A stretch of DNA of 64,000 nt, taken from Ctenosaura bakeri. Lineage: Eukaryota; Chordata; Lepidosauria; Squamata; Iguanidae. The notes beneath the pieces are model-generated. The model saw only the letters and a list, made by a program, of their open reading frames with translations. It was not told the DNA's origin and ran no database searches. The position numbers and the translations under genes were made by a program. Below, piece by piece: positions 46,766 through 57,064 of this stretch. The first letter of the stretch is position 1; every line of letters begins with the position of its first letter. The DNA is taken from positions 412,714-476,713 of the forward strand of contig CAOLHI010000933.1 in assembly GCA_948474755.1 (NCBI GenBank), read 5' to 3'.

Positions 46766-47561
46766 GACAAAAATGATGTTGCATCTTCCATACCACACCT
46801 AAAATCCAGGATTGATAGGACTTGTTTTGCAAGGGGGACTGTGCTGCTTTTCACTGTTTCTTCTAAGTAGAGAATACATGCAAATAAACATATTTTTTTG
46901 AACGCTCTCCTTGTGTGCCTCTTCCACACTATGTTTTATTTCTGAGTAAAAGGCGTAGACTCATCCTGCCCACCCCCGCAAAGAAAAAAAACACTCCTGG
47001 AGAAAGATCAACAATACTTTTTGTGAACAATTGTTTCTTCTAAGACAGAACAAGGCTGTTAAAATGTATTTCTTTACATTTTAAAAATATCTCCGCATAC
47101 TTTTCTTGGTGATAATTGTTGGGGCATAGGAAATAGGTCTAGGCATGCTTCTTATGCCATTCTCTTATTAATCTATTCCTGATCCCAAGAATAATTTTTA
47201 ACATTTTTGTTCTCCATGGAGTGTGTATTTTTAATGTTTCCAGGTATGTTTTGTACCAACAACTAATACCATTCAGACAATGGCAGTTGATGACTCCCAT
47301 ATTGGGACTGATGGTGATGAAGAATCCGGTTTGAGGTTATGTCTGAACTTTAAAGAAACTATCAAAGGTGCTGCAATTATTTGAGGGGTAGATTCTTTAA
47401 AATTCAGACTAAAACCTAGAGCAGATTCATCACCCTGCTGATGTCCTATTTTGGAGGCCAGCCAGGAGTTACGGTTCAAGCTGAGTCTGTCAGGCAGCAG
47501 GGACAGTAGCAGCCACAGATATAAGCAGAAGCTTATCAATCAAGCAACTACAGTTCATGGG
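46766..47561. other. Non-coding stretch with one shared repeat
   Basis: About 47333-47452 resembles 338-475. The remainder is AT-rich and unassigned. The minus-strand frame at 47273-47539 has no recognised domain. Confidence 0.4.
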
Positions 47562-47741
47562 CGCCATTTCCGCATTAGACAGTTATAGCGCTATGATTCC
47601 ACTTTCAACATCCTACAGAATACTGGGGTTTGCAGTTTCAGGAGGGGCCAGCCAGCCCCTCCCGAAACTGCAAATCCCAGGATTCCATAGGATGTTGAAA
47701 GTGGAATCATAGCGCTGTAACCGTCTAGTGCGGAAATGGCT
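47562..47741. mobile_element. Harbinger-like palindromic MITE, TSD GGG
   Basis: 180-bp near-perfect palindrome with ends CGCCATTTCCGCATTAGAC and complement AGCCATTTCCGCACTAGAC. Arms contain 'ttccactttcaacatcctac' and its complement, meeting at the centre 'aggggccagccagcccct'. Duplication GGG (47559-47561, 47742-47744). Very few mismatches between arms suggest a recent insertion. Confidence 0.85.
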
Positions 47742-48155
47742 GGGGTTTCAGGCAGTTCAAGTCAACACAGTAAGGCAGTAGATCCTAGGCATCAATCTAA
47801 GGGAGCAGCAAGTAGCATGGTTGGTAATGAAGCAAGGTTCAAGGTCCTCCAGAAACATGGGTCAGGAAACAGAAGATGGGAGTGCTGCTTCCTCCAAAAG
47901 GATTTGTTGTCAGCAATTACCTTGTTGAGGGAAGGTTGGGATATTTATGACCTAGCAGCCTCCTTCAGCTGTTTTTTGATTAATGAGCATCTCATACTTA
48001 AACACTGTGAGCATTCTAGAGTCTCTTTTTTTCATATGCTCAGTTGCAGTAGGTATTGTTGAGTCCATATCTCTGTGTTGTGGCTGCTAGAGAGGGTCTC
48101 TGGGTTTTTTTCAGGAACTGGCATGTCCTCCTGTCCTTCTACTTTACTATCTGTG
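47742..48155. other. Non-coding stretch
   Basis: About 48060-48155 ('caggaactggcatgtcctcc') resembles a phrase in the LTR-like repeat at 33600. No gene is seen. Confidence 0.4.
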
Positions 48156-48158
48156 TCA

Positions 48159-48588
48159 GGCCCTTTTTGCATGTTACCTGCTCATGGAGGTGGGGGGTGC
48201 CGTTCGCGCAAGCAGCCTCTTGCGCGAGGCACTCGCTTTGCTTCTCCATTCTCCCACAGCTGACTTCCTGGTGGCACGACCATCACACAAGCGCCCTGCC
48301 CTTCCTTCCGCAGCGCAGTCTGGGAGTTGTAGGCTGCGCTGGGGGAGGAAGTGCAACCAGCCCGGCTCATTCTATGCACCGCACACAGGTAAGTGCACGA
48401 GGGCCCCGTGAGTATTGCACGACCGCGCAGTATTTTTGGCTTGCGGCCGAAAATAAAAAAATGCGTGCTCGGCCCGCTTTAGGCTCGTGAGCATTGCGTG
48501 AATGGGAGTGTGTCGTATGGACCGATGCTCCCATTTACGCAATGCTCAAGGAGCCCTCATGCAAAAGAAACTGCATGCGAAAAGGGGA
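48159..48588. mobile_element. Harbinger-like TIR element, long type, TSD TCA
   Basis: Left end GGCCCTTTTTGCATG and right-end complement TCCCCTTTTCGCATG, duplication TCA (48156-48158, 48589-48591). 430 bp, strongly GC-rich. A hairpin at 48486-48550 has about 23-bp arms like that at 15419. Read on the minus strand it is collinear with the 15381 element: hairpin, pyrimidine run, 'cttcctcccccag', then GC-rich block and donor-like CAG|GTAACA near the other end. A second, perfect donor CAG|GTAAGT lies on the plus strand at 48386-48394. Confidence 0.78.
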
Positions 48589-48591
48589 TCA

Positions 48592-49582
48592 GAGTTTGAT
48601 CCTGGGTCCTGGGACCAAGGCATGACATCTGATACGGAAGCCACCAGTTGCCTCTGCATTCAGAGTTTCTGCCCGCTAAAAAGTACTTATTTGAATGCTT
48701 CTGAAAATTAAAATATTTTACAAAATTGCAACTATAAAAATATGGACTTGGGGGGGCATTGGAATGATAACAATAACAAATTACTTTTGAAAAGTAATTT
48801 TAGACGCAGTGTAGAGGAGGACATTCCATTGATCAGCATTTCCCAACTTGCCCCCTCCAGTTGGGATGAACTGTAATTTCCATTATCTTTAGCCAATACG
48901 GCGATTGGCCATATTGGCTGGGGGTTATTGGGATTTTAGTTCAATGCAATAAGAGAGGGTCTAGTTGAGAAAGGCTATCATAGGATCTTTTCCATGTCAC
49001 CTTCCACCACATATCCATTGCCTGTGATGACTGAGGATGGTGGGAATTCTAGCTAACCTTTCTTGAGGAGGCAAGTTGAGAAAGGTAACCACCATATTTG
49101 GAATAATGAAGACATTCAGAGTAACACCTCATATGAAAATTTCAGTGGGTGGATTGATAGGACAGAAGGCAAATAAACCATTATCTGAGTTCTAGCCCAT
49201 GGTAGATTTTAACAGTTAGCATCTACATTTTGAATGGAACTTGAAAACATATTTAAACAGATGGATTTGCTCCAAGGTGAACAAAATAAATTGTCTTTGC
49301 TCAGTTCCTGTTAGCAGTCTGCCCACAATATTTTGGACTAGCTGCAGTTTATTAACTATCTTCCAAGTTGGTCCCATTCTGGCTTAGATTGCTTTGTGAC
49401 AGCCAAAATTAAGCATTTTAAACCCCATTTTTTCCTGTGGCATGTTTAAGTACACACTTTGATCTTCTTTTCCAAAATTAATAGGACTTTAAAGTAGCTT
49501 CTTTGTAAGGTACTAGTATTTGGCTGTAATCTTTAAGTGCTCAGAAGTTCCTTTGAACTTAGTGGCTTTTTCTTCTGAGTTA
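48592..49582. other. Non-coding stretch with a palindromic repeat
   Basis: About 48835-48985 is an inverted-repeat element of the 'aactacaactccca' type, with 'agccaatacggcgattggcc' at its centre; a related piece follows to about 49090. The rest is unassigned. Confidence 0.45.
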
Positions 49583-49812
49583 ATGTGATGTAGTGAACTG
49601 GGTGTTGGACTAGGAACCTGGAGACCAGAGTTCAAATCTCTGATCAACCATAGAAACCCATTTTCCCACCTTGGGAAAGTCACACTTTCTCAGCCTTAGA
49701 AGGAGGTAAAGACAAACCCCTCTGAACAAATCTGGCCAAGAAAACTCCACCCTAGGTACTCTTTAGTGTTGCAATAAATCCAGAACACTTTGAAGGCACA
49801 CAGCAACTACAA
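49583..49812 (+). repeat. Sauria-type SINE
   Basis: Head 'gtgatgtagtgaactgggtg', B-box region 'gagttcaaatctctgatcaa', body 'ttgggaaagtcacactttct' and 'acaaatctggccaagaaaac', tail 'tttgaaggcacacagcaact'. Nearly full length, moderately diverged. Confidence 0.88.
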
Positions 49813-50368
49813 CAGTGTTTTGGATCAAGCTGCCAGTTTTTCCTGCCACTATGACCTAACTTGGCTACATTTCTGGAAAGAATCTTAAAGCCTTTCATTA
49901 ACTGCCTTCTGTTATTGTCAAGTGCATCAGCTTTCAGAACTTACAAAACTCTTCCTTGGCTAGAAACGAGAAGACCGGTGCCCAACTTTTAAAGTAAACA
50001 CAAAGTTGTAATGAACAATGGAAGTGCTATTCACTCCGTGTAAACAAGACTATTGTAACCAAACTGCTCAGCACATCAAATAGTTCTGACACAATAAAGG
50101 GATTGGTAACTACAAGGCAAACTAAATACATTGTTTGGCCATGAAGAAAAGAAATCCAATGTTTTTGAAAGTCAGAAGCACCATAAAATTGATTTCCCAG
50201 GATTGTGTTTGAACCTTTTGAGTCATCTGGAAGTTTTTGAATGTCCTAATCATACACTTAATCTTCAGTTTATAACAGTAGTTTTTAGACTTTTTAAAGA
50301 TTTTCATGGACCCTTTTAAGAATCTCATGAAAGGTATGGACTCCCTCTGCAGAAAAAAAAGAAAAGAA
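49813..50368. other. Non-coding stretch, nothing identified
   Basis: No repeat boundary or gene was recognised. Open frames at 50122-50379 and 50131-50319 are opposite-strand shadows without a domain. Confidence 0.4.
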
Positions 50369-50690
50369 ATACCCTCCACTTGTCACAGCTTGGCAGGGAC
50401 AGTCCTGATTAGTCTTCTATCATTTCACTTTTTAAGGTGCTTTTAAAATATCACAGTTTTTCTCTCCTCCTTTCACTTTTCCCTTTTGTCCTAAGCTTGC
50501 TTCAGTTGCTGCAAACTGAATTCAAAGTGGAAAAGTAGTTTGCACTCAATTAACACAGATGGGGGCAGGGACAGGAGGGTCAAAATTTTGCCCTGCCCAG
50601 GAGACTTAGGCAAAAGCAAACTGCTGCAGCCTCTCCTATCTTGTCTCTTTTCCTTTCTTTTCCTTGAGTCTAAGGGCAGTACAAGTCGAG
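50369..50690 (-). mobile_element. TIR element with ATACCCTCCA end, third copy
   Basis: The left end ATACCCTCCACTTGTC is the complement of the right terminus of the 36569 family. 'gggacagtcctgattagtct', 'ttcagttgctgcaaactgaa' and 'gcaaactgctgcagcctctc' follow in reverse order. The other end is truncated, and no nested insert is present. Confidence 0.7.
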
Positions 50691-51319
50691 GTTCAAAGTG
50701 ACATAGTGGTGTTCAGCATCTGAAGTACTGTGTCTGACTGCTCAAAACCAAGGGTTTTAATGCCCAGTTTCTACCTTGAAGGCATAGGCGTAAATGGCTC
50801 TCTGGACAAATAAACAAAGGAGTTTGCAAACCAATACAATGATGTCCAGAATGGATTGATGGTGTTACTGTTAAGTGACAAAAATATTTGTGTGAGTCCT
50901 GACAGCTCTCAGTGTCTTGGTTGGGTAATGTGACTGGGTAAGCTTTCAATAGGAAATGTGCACAGCAGGGTTGCTTGCCTGCTGCACCTGGGCTTGACTA
51001 TCATTTTCCGAGGTTAGGCAGTTGAGAGGATTTGCTTAGAGTATTAAGTCAGGGTTCCCATCTAATCCACAGTGAATTTATGACCTGGCCATGCCTTTCA
51101 CCTACTTTTGAACATCTTCCCAGCCAGTGTCCCTTCTCCTCATGACCTTTCAGCCAAGAGTGTATATAACTTAGTTTCATGCCAATAAATATTTGCCAAT
51201 TAGACCATATCAAAGCATTGGTGTGTATAGCTGCTAATAGCCCTATCCCATAGTCTGCAAGGTTCAAGTTTGTGCATCTGAAGTTGGGTAACCAGGACAG
51301 ATTTGAGATTCTTGATGTA
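50691..51319. other. Non-coding stretch, nothing identified
   Basis: No gene or repeat termini were recognised. Confidence 0.4.
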
Positions 51320-52110
51320 TCACCCACCCCACTGCTTAACAGTCTCTCTTCTAGAAATAGATGGGGTAATCTCAGGGTTGATGTTGGAGTCCCCTCAGCT
51401 TATGGGGCTGGGGGACTTTAACATCTACAGTGACTGCTATGTCAGGAGTGGCTCAGGACTTCATGTCTGCCATGACAACTGTGGGTCTGTCTCCGAAGGT
51501 ATCTAGCTCCACCTCTGGTGCTGCAAATACTCCATTTCTTCAAATTCCAAAATCCATGAAAGAACAATACCTTTATAAGCGAACCAAATGCACAAAATAC
51601 ATCATACAAAGTTTAGAAGCTTCCTTCTTTCTCAGGCAAGAGATGTTTCAAAAAATCATACAGGAGAATAAAAGTGACAATGGTAAAGTTAGAGGCCTAC
51701 GCTTTGTAGCAGATGGTGTTTCTGTTGTTGTTCAGATGTTCTGGAGGAATGTCAATGCAAACAAAAGCCAGTTGCCTTCTTGGCCATGTGGGGACTAGGT
51801 ACAAAGGGCAATAAAAGACAGATAATGAATCTGAACTCCACTAACAACAGAAAAGTAACTCCCCTTGAGACTGAGGTTGTCCTTGTTTTCGATGCTGCAT
51901 TGGATGATCTGAGAATGGAAGAGCTTTCCCTAGTTCCACTGGTATGGACAGATCACTACCTGGTGAGATTTAGACTTGCTATAACTCAGAGCTGCTGCAG
52001 AGGTCAAGGACAAATTAGAAGTCAGAGCTTCTCCAGGGCTGAGTGTCTGCCCCAGAGGGCTGGTGACTAGTGGTCCTGGTTGATCTCTGGAGTGGGGAAA
52101 TGACCAGGAT
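51320..52110 (+). mobile_element. L2 endonuclease fragment, interrupted
   Basis: Plus-strand frames give LMLESPQLMGLGDFNIYSD (about 51380-51436) and, further on, LVPLVWTDHYLVRFRLAI (about 51930-51985), two blocks also present in the L2 at 19.7-23.3 kb (LGDFNI and SWTDHFLVRVRL). Between them, roughly 51535-51860, lies unrelated sequence that looks like another repeat in reverse ('tgaaagaacaatacctttat'). The fragment is cut off by the solo LTR at 52116. Confidence 0.7.
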
Positions 52111-52557
52111 GGTGGTGTTACCACAGTTTCTAGCCCGGATTTGTAGGATATTAGGTATCACTTTGATATCAATAATTTGGCCTTCTTTACCCATTCCTCT
52201 CCACGTGCTGCAAGGTCCCCCGGACAAGCTTGCAGACAGGCACGGCCACTAATTGCTGTAATATTCCAAACAATACAGGCAGGCCAGAAATAGCCAACCC
52301 GCTGCTTCAGGAGACCTCAAAGGCAAGTACTCTATTATGTATGCACACTACTTACAAAGAACTCCCTGCCCCGAGCAGGCACCTTGATTAGACGAATCCT
52401 CATCTGTCAAGCACTCTGCGTTTGCATACTGTCTACTCTATTGTCAATTTGGACCTAAATCAATCATGCTAAATTCTGACCTTTCGAAGGCTTTGCCTCC
52501 AACCCAAAACTCATTGTTTTCCCCAACTACGGACTAGCCTACGGCCACATTTTCCCC

Positions 52558-52565
52558 TATAAAAA
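52558..52565 (+). promoter_or_regulatory. LTR TATA box
   Basis: TATAAAAA preceded by CCCC and followed by CCCCTGAC. It lies about 260 bp before the AATAAA signal, the layout of an LTR U3-R boundary. Confidence 0.65.
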
Positions 52566-52825
52566 CCCCTGACTTTGAGAGCTTCTTCCGATCGCTCCCG
52601 ACTTCCATCCAGCCTTGTTGCCACTTTGCTTGGCGAGTCTTCCCCTCAGTCCCATGTACTGAGACTCCATACCTCCGAACTTCTGCTGCAGACTACCTGG
52701 GCTTCAGGACAGGTGTGGTATTACCCAAACCAACAACTCCGCTAAAAATCCCTCTATCCCACTCCAACCTTTATTTCTTTAGTTCTCTCCGTGAGTGTGT
52801 TGCATACACTGTTTGATTGTATTTT

Positions 52826-52831
52826 AATAAA
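52826..52831 (+). promoter_or_regulatory. LTR polyadenylation signal
   Basis: AATAAA in 'gtattttaataaaaccgc', about 190 bp before the LTR end. The same block, with AATAAA, is conserved in the older copy near 28828. Confidence 0.65.
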
Positions 52832-53061
52832 ACCGCAATTATTATTTCAATCCTGTTTATTCCTTGACTCGGCCTGACCCCGTAGACATTGGGTAAAAGA
52901 TTCCGCTACATTGCCCTGCCTCTCGCATTGCTAACGTGTGCCCTTGGCTAATTTCTCCTACTTGTATAATTGAGCGCGCATTTAGGTGTCCCTCCCGGGG
53001 CCCCCAGAAAACAGGGTAACAGAAGACTCTACTATTCTTGAGCATGCCCTTTCATTTGTTC

Positions 53062-53250
53062 TTGGTAACCCTAAGGCAAACCTATCACATAGTTTTCTTG
53101 GCCAGATTTGTTCAGAGAGGCTTTGCCTTTCCCTTCATCTGAGGCTGAGAGAGTATGATTTCTCCAAGGTCATCCAGTGGGTTTCCATGGCTGAGTGGGG
53201 ATTCAGACCCTGTTCTCCAGAGCCTTCGTCTACTGCTCAAATCACTACAT
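53062..53250 (-). repeat. Sauria-type SINE split by hAT element
   Basis: 'ggtaaccctaaggcaaacct', 'catagttttcttggccagat', 'catctgaggctgagagagta' and 'gtgggtttccatggctgagt' form the minus-strand body; 'ctcaaatcactaca' starts the head. The head resumes after the hAT element as 'catgctggctctc' at 53598-53610. Confidence 0.88.
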
Positions 53251-53589
53251 CAGAGCTTTCCAAACTTTTCATGTTGGTGACACACTTTTTAGACATGCAT
53301 CATTTCGCGACACAGTAATTCAATTTTACTAGCAAACCGGAGGTTAAACTAACCCCTTATAAGAGATCCGGGCACATATATAAATTGTAATAATGAAATG
53401 TACGGGGACATAACATATTTCATGCAAACCTTTCATTTATATTGTTTAAAATATATGATTTATTTATAACATATAAAATACATTTCCAAAGCTCGGGTGG
53501 TGGGCTTGTTCTCAGTCCAGGGACGTGACACATCTACACACTTCTGGTGACACACTAACATGTTGCGACACACCATTTGGAAAGCCCTG
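53251..53589. mobile_element. hAT non-autonomous element inside SINE
   Basis: 339 bp with ends CAGAGCTTTCCAAAC and complement CAGGGCTTTCCAAAT. The 8-bp flanks CACTACAT (53243-53250) and CAGTACAC (53590-53597) match at six positions, and the SINE consensus at this place, CACTACAC, explains both as single changes. The interior has the repeated phrase 'ggtgacacac' and 'cgcgacacagtaattcaatt', as in widely distributed vertebrate hAT families. No transposase. Confidence 0.88.
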
Positions 53590-53774
53590 CAGTACACCAT
53601 GCTGGCTCTCATCTCCTTTCATAGATGGTGCTAAAAATCAGTCTCCTGGTTCTCTTTGTAGCTGGCAGCAATGAAAATAATCAGATGGCAATTGGAGCAA
53701 CATTGGGAGAAAACGCTGAAGAAGTCCAGCTGAATATGACTGAATATGATATTGATGTAGCAGGGCAGGCATCA

Positions 53775-53775
53775 A

Positions 53776-53835
<60 letters not shown>
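53775..53835. repeat. (AAT)n microsatellite
   Basis: About 20 uninterrupted AAT/ATA units. Confidence 0.95.
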
Positions 53836-53836
<1 letters not shown>

Positions 53837-53924
53837 TAAAAAACTGATAATTTATGTGAATGTGCTGATAATATGAGTAGTATAGGGTACTATTTTTCAT
53901 CAAATGAAAAATGACAAGTGGCCC

Positions 53925-54300
53925 TGTCCCTTTTTGGGGGGATACCCTTTTACTCTCACCTTCCTGGTTTTGGTGAGCTCCTTGAGGGATTTTTGGGCGG
54001 GCACTCCTGGCCTTCCCTAATTTCTGAGGACTCTGGGGATTCCCTGATTTTGGGGTGCCCCTTGAGGGATTTTTGGGGCCCCACCTTAGGAGTCTTCCCT
54101 AGTTTCCTAGTATTTTGGGCATTCCTAGTATTTTGAGATGCTCCTTAAAGGATTTTTTGGGCCCCCATTCCTGATCTGCCCTAGTTTCTGAGAATTTTGG
54201 AGGGTCCCTGATTTTGGGGTGCCCATTGAAGGAATTTTGGGGATTCCTCTGAGAGTCCTACTTCTGATCTCCCCTAAATTCTGGGGATTCTGGGGGTTCT
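53925..54300. repeat. Minisatellite of about 80 bp
   Basis: Units starting 'cttgagggattttt' or a variant begin at 53981, 54061, 54144 and 54225, steps of 80, 83 and 81 bp. Each contains 'ctgattttggggtgcccctt' or a diverged form and a 'ttccctaatttctgagga' phrase. Open frames across it are tandem translations with no protein meaning. It ends just before the solo LTR at 54312. Confidence 0.85.
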
Positions 54301-54311
54301 GTGAGACAGAT

Positions 54312-55168
54312 TGTTACCCTGTGTGTTGGGGGTCCTGGGAGGGGCACCCAAATTACCAAATAAAAACACAAGTTGGGGGAATTAGCTGGAGCACTCTCTT
54401 GGCTAAATGAGAGGCAGGGTAAAGTTAGCAAGGATCTTTTAACCCTATGTATACAGCGTCAGGTCAGAGAGCAATTAGATAAGCTTTTTAAAGCAACAAA
54501 TAATATTTTATTAAAGACAGGAAACACGCAAGACAAAACATAAACTAACTAACTGAGAAATAGAAACCGGGAGCTTTTCGGGAAAGGCAATATGACACCT
54601 GGTCTCGTAGTCCTGGAGAGAAGCGGGGATCTGGGAGAGAAAGCTCAGCATAGTTAGCTGAGGGGAGTTTCCTTAGACAACCGGCAGCAAGGCAGGATGG
54701 AAGTCCAAAGTAGTCCGAGGAGGTCCCAAAAGTGGGGACCTTTTATAGGGTGGAGTTTACCTACAGGCTATGCTATGCTTGGTGAGAACAAAGGAAATTT
54801 GGAGTTGGACAAAGGAGTTGGAAAAGGTCAAGTTTTGCATGATTGGTTTAGCTTTGACTGACAATAGCGTGGCCAGTTCGTTAATAGCCCGATACAAAGG
54901 AATGGCTTGGCTCTTGTCTGCATGGCTTTGTGTAGATCCGAGCTGAGCAGAGCCAGTTTGCAGGGAGGTTTTTCCCTAAAGCAACAGAGAGGCTTAAACT
55001 GCCTGCCTGAATGGGGCTTTGGAATGTACAACCATTAACGGCTGCGCCCGTACGTGCTCGTCCAGGAGGCCTCTGCAAACACGTGGAGTAGGGTGGCAGA
55101 GAGAGGTCAAGCAAAGGTCAAATTATTTGATATCAAAAGGATATCTAGTGCTCTCACCCGTGATAACA
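54312..55168 (-). mobile_element. Solo LTR, family A, TSD AGAT
   Basis: 857 bp from TGTTACCCTGTGTGTTG to CCCGTGATAACA, with exact 4-bp duplication AGAT (54308-54311, 55169-55172). Same family as 9189 and 57065 but more diverged from them than they are from each other. Minus orientation: the poly(A) signal reads as TTTATT near 54509. No internal genes. Confidence 0.88.
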
Positions 55169-55172
55169 AGAT

Positions 55173-57060
55173 GACCATCTTTTTTGCCTAAAACTTGGTT
55201 TTGGGAGTAGGATGCAATTCCTCTCTGAGCTCATCTCAGGACCCATGATCACTAGGAATAAATTCTGAGTGTGTACCTGCTGAGGAGCATCCAGAAATAC
55301 AGCTTAAACATCCAAAGAAAATGGGTAGGCAAAGTCAGCAAGGGAATGCAGAAACAGCAAACGTGAGAATTCTAGGTGTGAATGACTTTAAATGTCTCAC
55401 TCTCTGTAATACTAAAAATGTAGGGACTGAAGGAAAATGTCATTGGGGGTGCAAAATTTCTATTTGGAGGAGCAGTGCACTCATTCCCTCTCTGCCCTAA
55501 TAGTTAGACACCTGGCCTTGCTGTCCCTTCTTTTGCAGATGGTTGGGGTCAGTCTACATTCCTGCTTACTCTGATCTTCATAACATTCCTAGAAGATAAG
55601 TGACACTTTATGCATTTCATGAATTGGCCTGCAGTCCACGAGAGTTTATGCCATGATGAATTCCTTAGCCTTTTTGGATGTGTCAGAAGTCTCTTTGTTT
55701 TTGCTACAACAGACTGACAAAGCTGCCCTTCTGGAAATGGTTTCTATGTCCTGCACTGCTGTCTTGCCAACATAGATTCCCCTGTCCCTGCCATTTTCTA
55801 TGCAGGCATTTCCTGCTAAATTTCACTCTTTTTGTGCTCTTACACTTCCAGGCAAAGGAAGACTAGAAAATTAATGCTGAACACTTTTCCTGAGTCCTCG
55901 GTTGGGGTCAGGATAATCTGTGCTGCAGCCAAGTGTGGAGAAAGCCAAGGGAGCTGTTCACGTATGCAGTTTTGCAGTAATAAAATGTGTCTGTGGACAT
56001 AAGAACTGCTTTGCTGAATCAAGCAGTGGTCCATCTTGTTTATTTTCTTTCCAGCAATGACTAGTTTGATACTTATAGAATGTCCTAACCAGGACACAAT
56101 ACTTTTATCTCTCCTTTTTCCTCTAGAAACATACAACTTGGAGCTCCAACAAAATATTTAGGATTCCAGCCAGGCAATCACCACCCAGATGGGCTGATTC
56201 CATCCCCACTTCTCTGTTTCCTGTAACCTCTGAATCAGAGAAGACCACAGAAGTCTGGGTCAGAGTCTAAACTGAAGTATAAATGAGGGTCAGAGAACTG
56301 AAATGGAATCGTGGTGAGATGGAGGCCTTGTGAGAGTTTGCCAAGTGAATGAATAACTTGTGCACATTCTGCTTGATGGAATGGAAGGCCTAGCAGCCCA
56401 TGGTAATGACAAGCAGAACGCCAGCAAAGTAGATATTCATACACACCCCTGCACAAATAAATAGGTGGACAAATATGGACATGTAAGCATTCACATGTAC
56501 ACTGCTGCAGAGGCAAGCAAGCAGCTGGGGGAAAACATAGTCTAAAGTTGTGCACATTTAACCTAAAGGAAGACGCTGCACTGAGTTGTTCTAGTGGTGG
56601 TTGGTAGCACTGGTGAGTAAGTTTGCCCCGTTAGTGGGAAAGGAAACCACTATCTCATTTCATACCCAGACAAACAGAACTGAACTTCTGGTCAGCTGCA
56701 ATTCAGTAGTTCCATTCCGGAATTTCCCTTTGAAGTTCCTTTGTTTCTGGATGGACATGTTAAGATTGTCCCAGTTATGTTAGGTTAATTAACATCCGCA
56801 GTATTAAATAATACCCAATAGAGAAGAAACCTTTGTCTCTGTTCAAGCATAAACTGATAAAATCAAAAACCTCATTCTTTTACGTCATGCTCACCAGGGA
56901 AAGGCATACTAACAAAAAGGCAGAGTGAAACAGGAAGGGCTGCCCAGCATCAAAAAGGCAGAATGAAACAGGAGGGGCTGCCCAGCACCAAAATAGGGTC
57001 CATTTGCCAAGAAGAGGGTGGAAATTGCAGGAATAGAGAAGCTGAGAGGGAAATTAGAGA
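55173..57060. other. Non-coding stretch with an old repeat
   Basis: About 55640-55735 ('ttatgccatgatgaattcct', 'ttgctacaacagactgacaa') looks like an old interspersed repeat common in reptiles. A 29-bp phrase with 'ggcagagtgaaacaggaggg' occurs twice in tandem at about 56918-56990. No gene is recognised. Confidence 0.45.
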
Positions 57061-57064
57061 GTTT

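Larger units (their letters stand above)
52116..53021 (+). mobile_element. Solo LTR, family A, forward orientation
   Basis: 906 bp from TGTTACCACAG to ACAGGGTAACA. It has the internal order of an LTR: upstream region, TATA box at 52558, AATAAA at 52826, then 'cggcctgaccccgtagacat'. The expected 4-bp duplication is absent (GTGG left, GAAG right), unlike its three relatives, so it may have lost one flank by recombination or deletion. No internal retroviral genes flank it. Confidence 0.83.

Noticed and set aside
53918..54410. Glycine, leucine and phenylalanine-rich open frames
   Set aside because: Translation of the 80-bp minisatellite.
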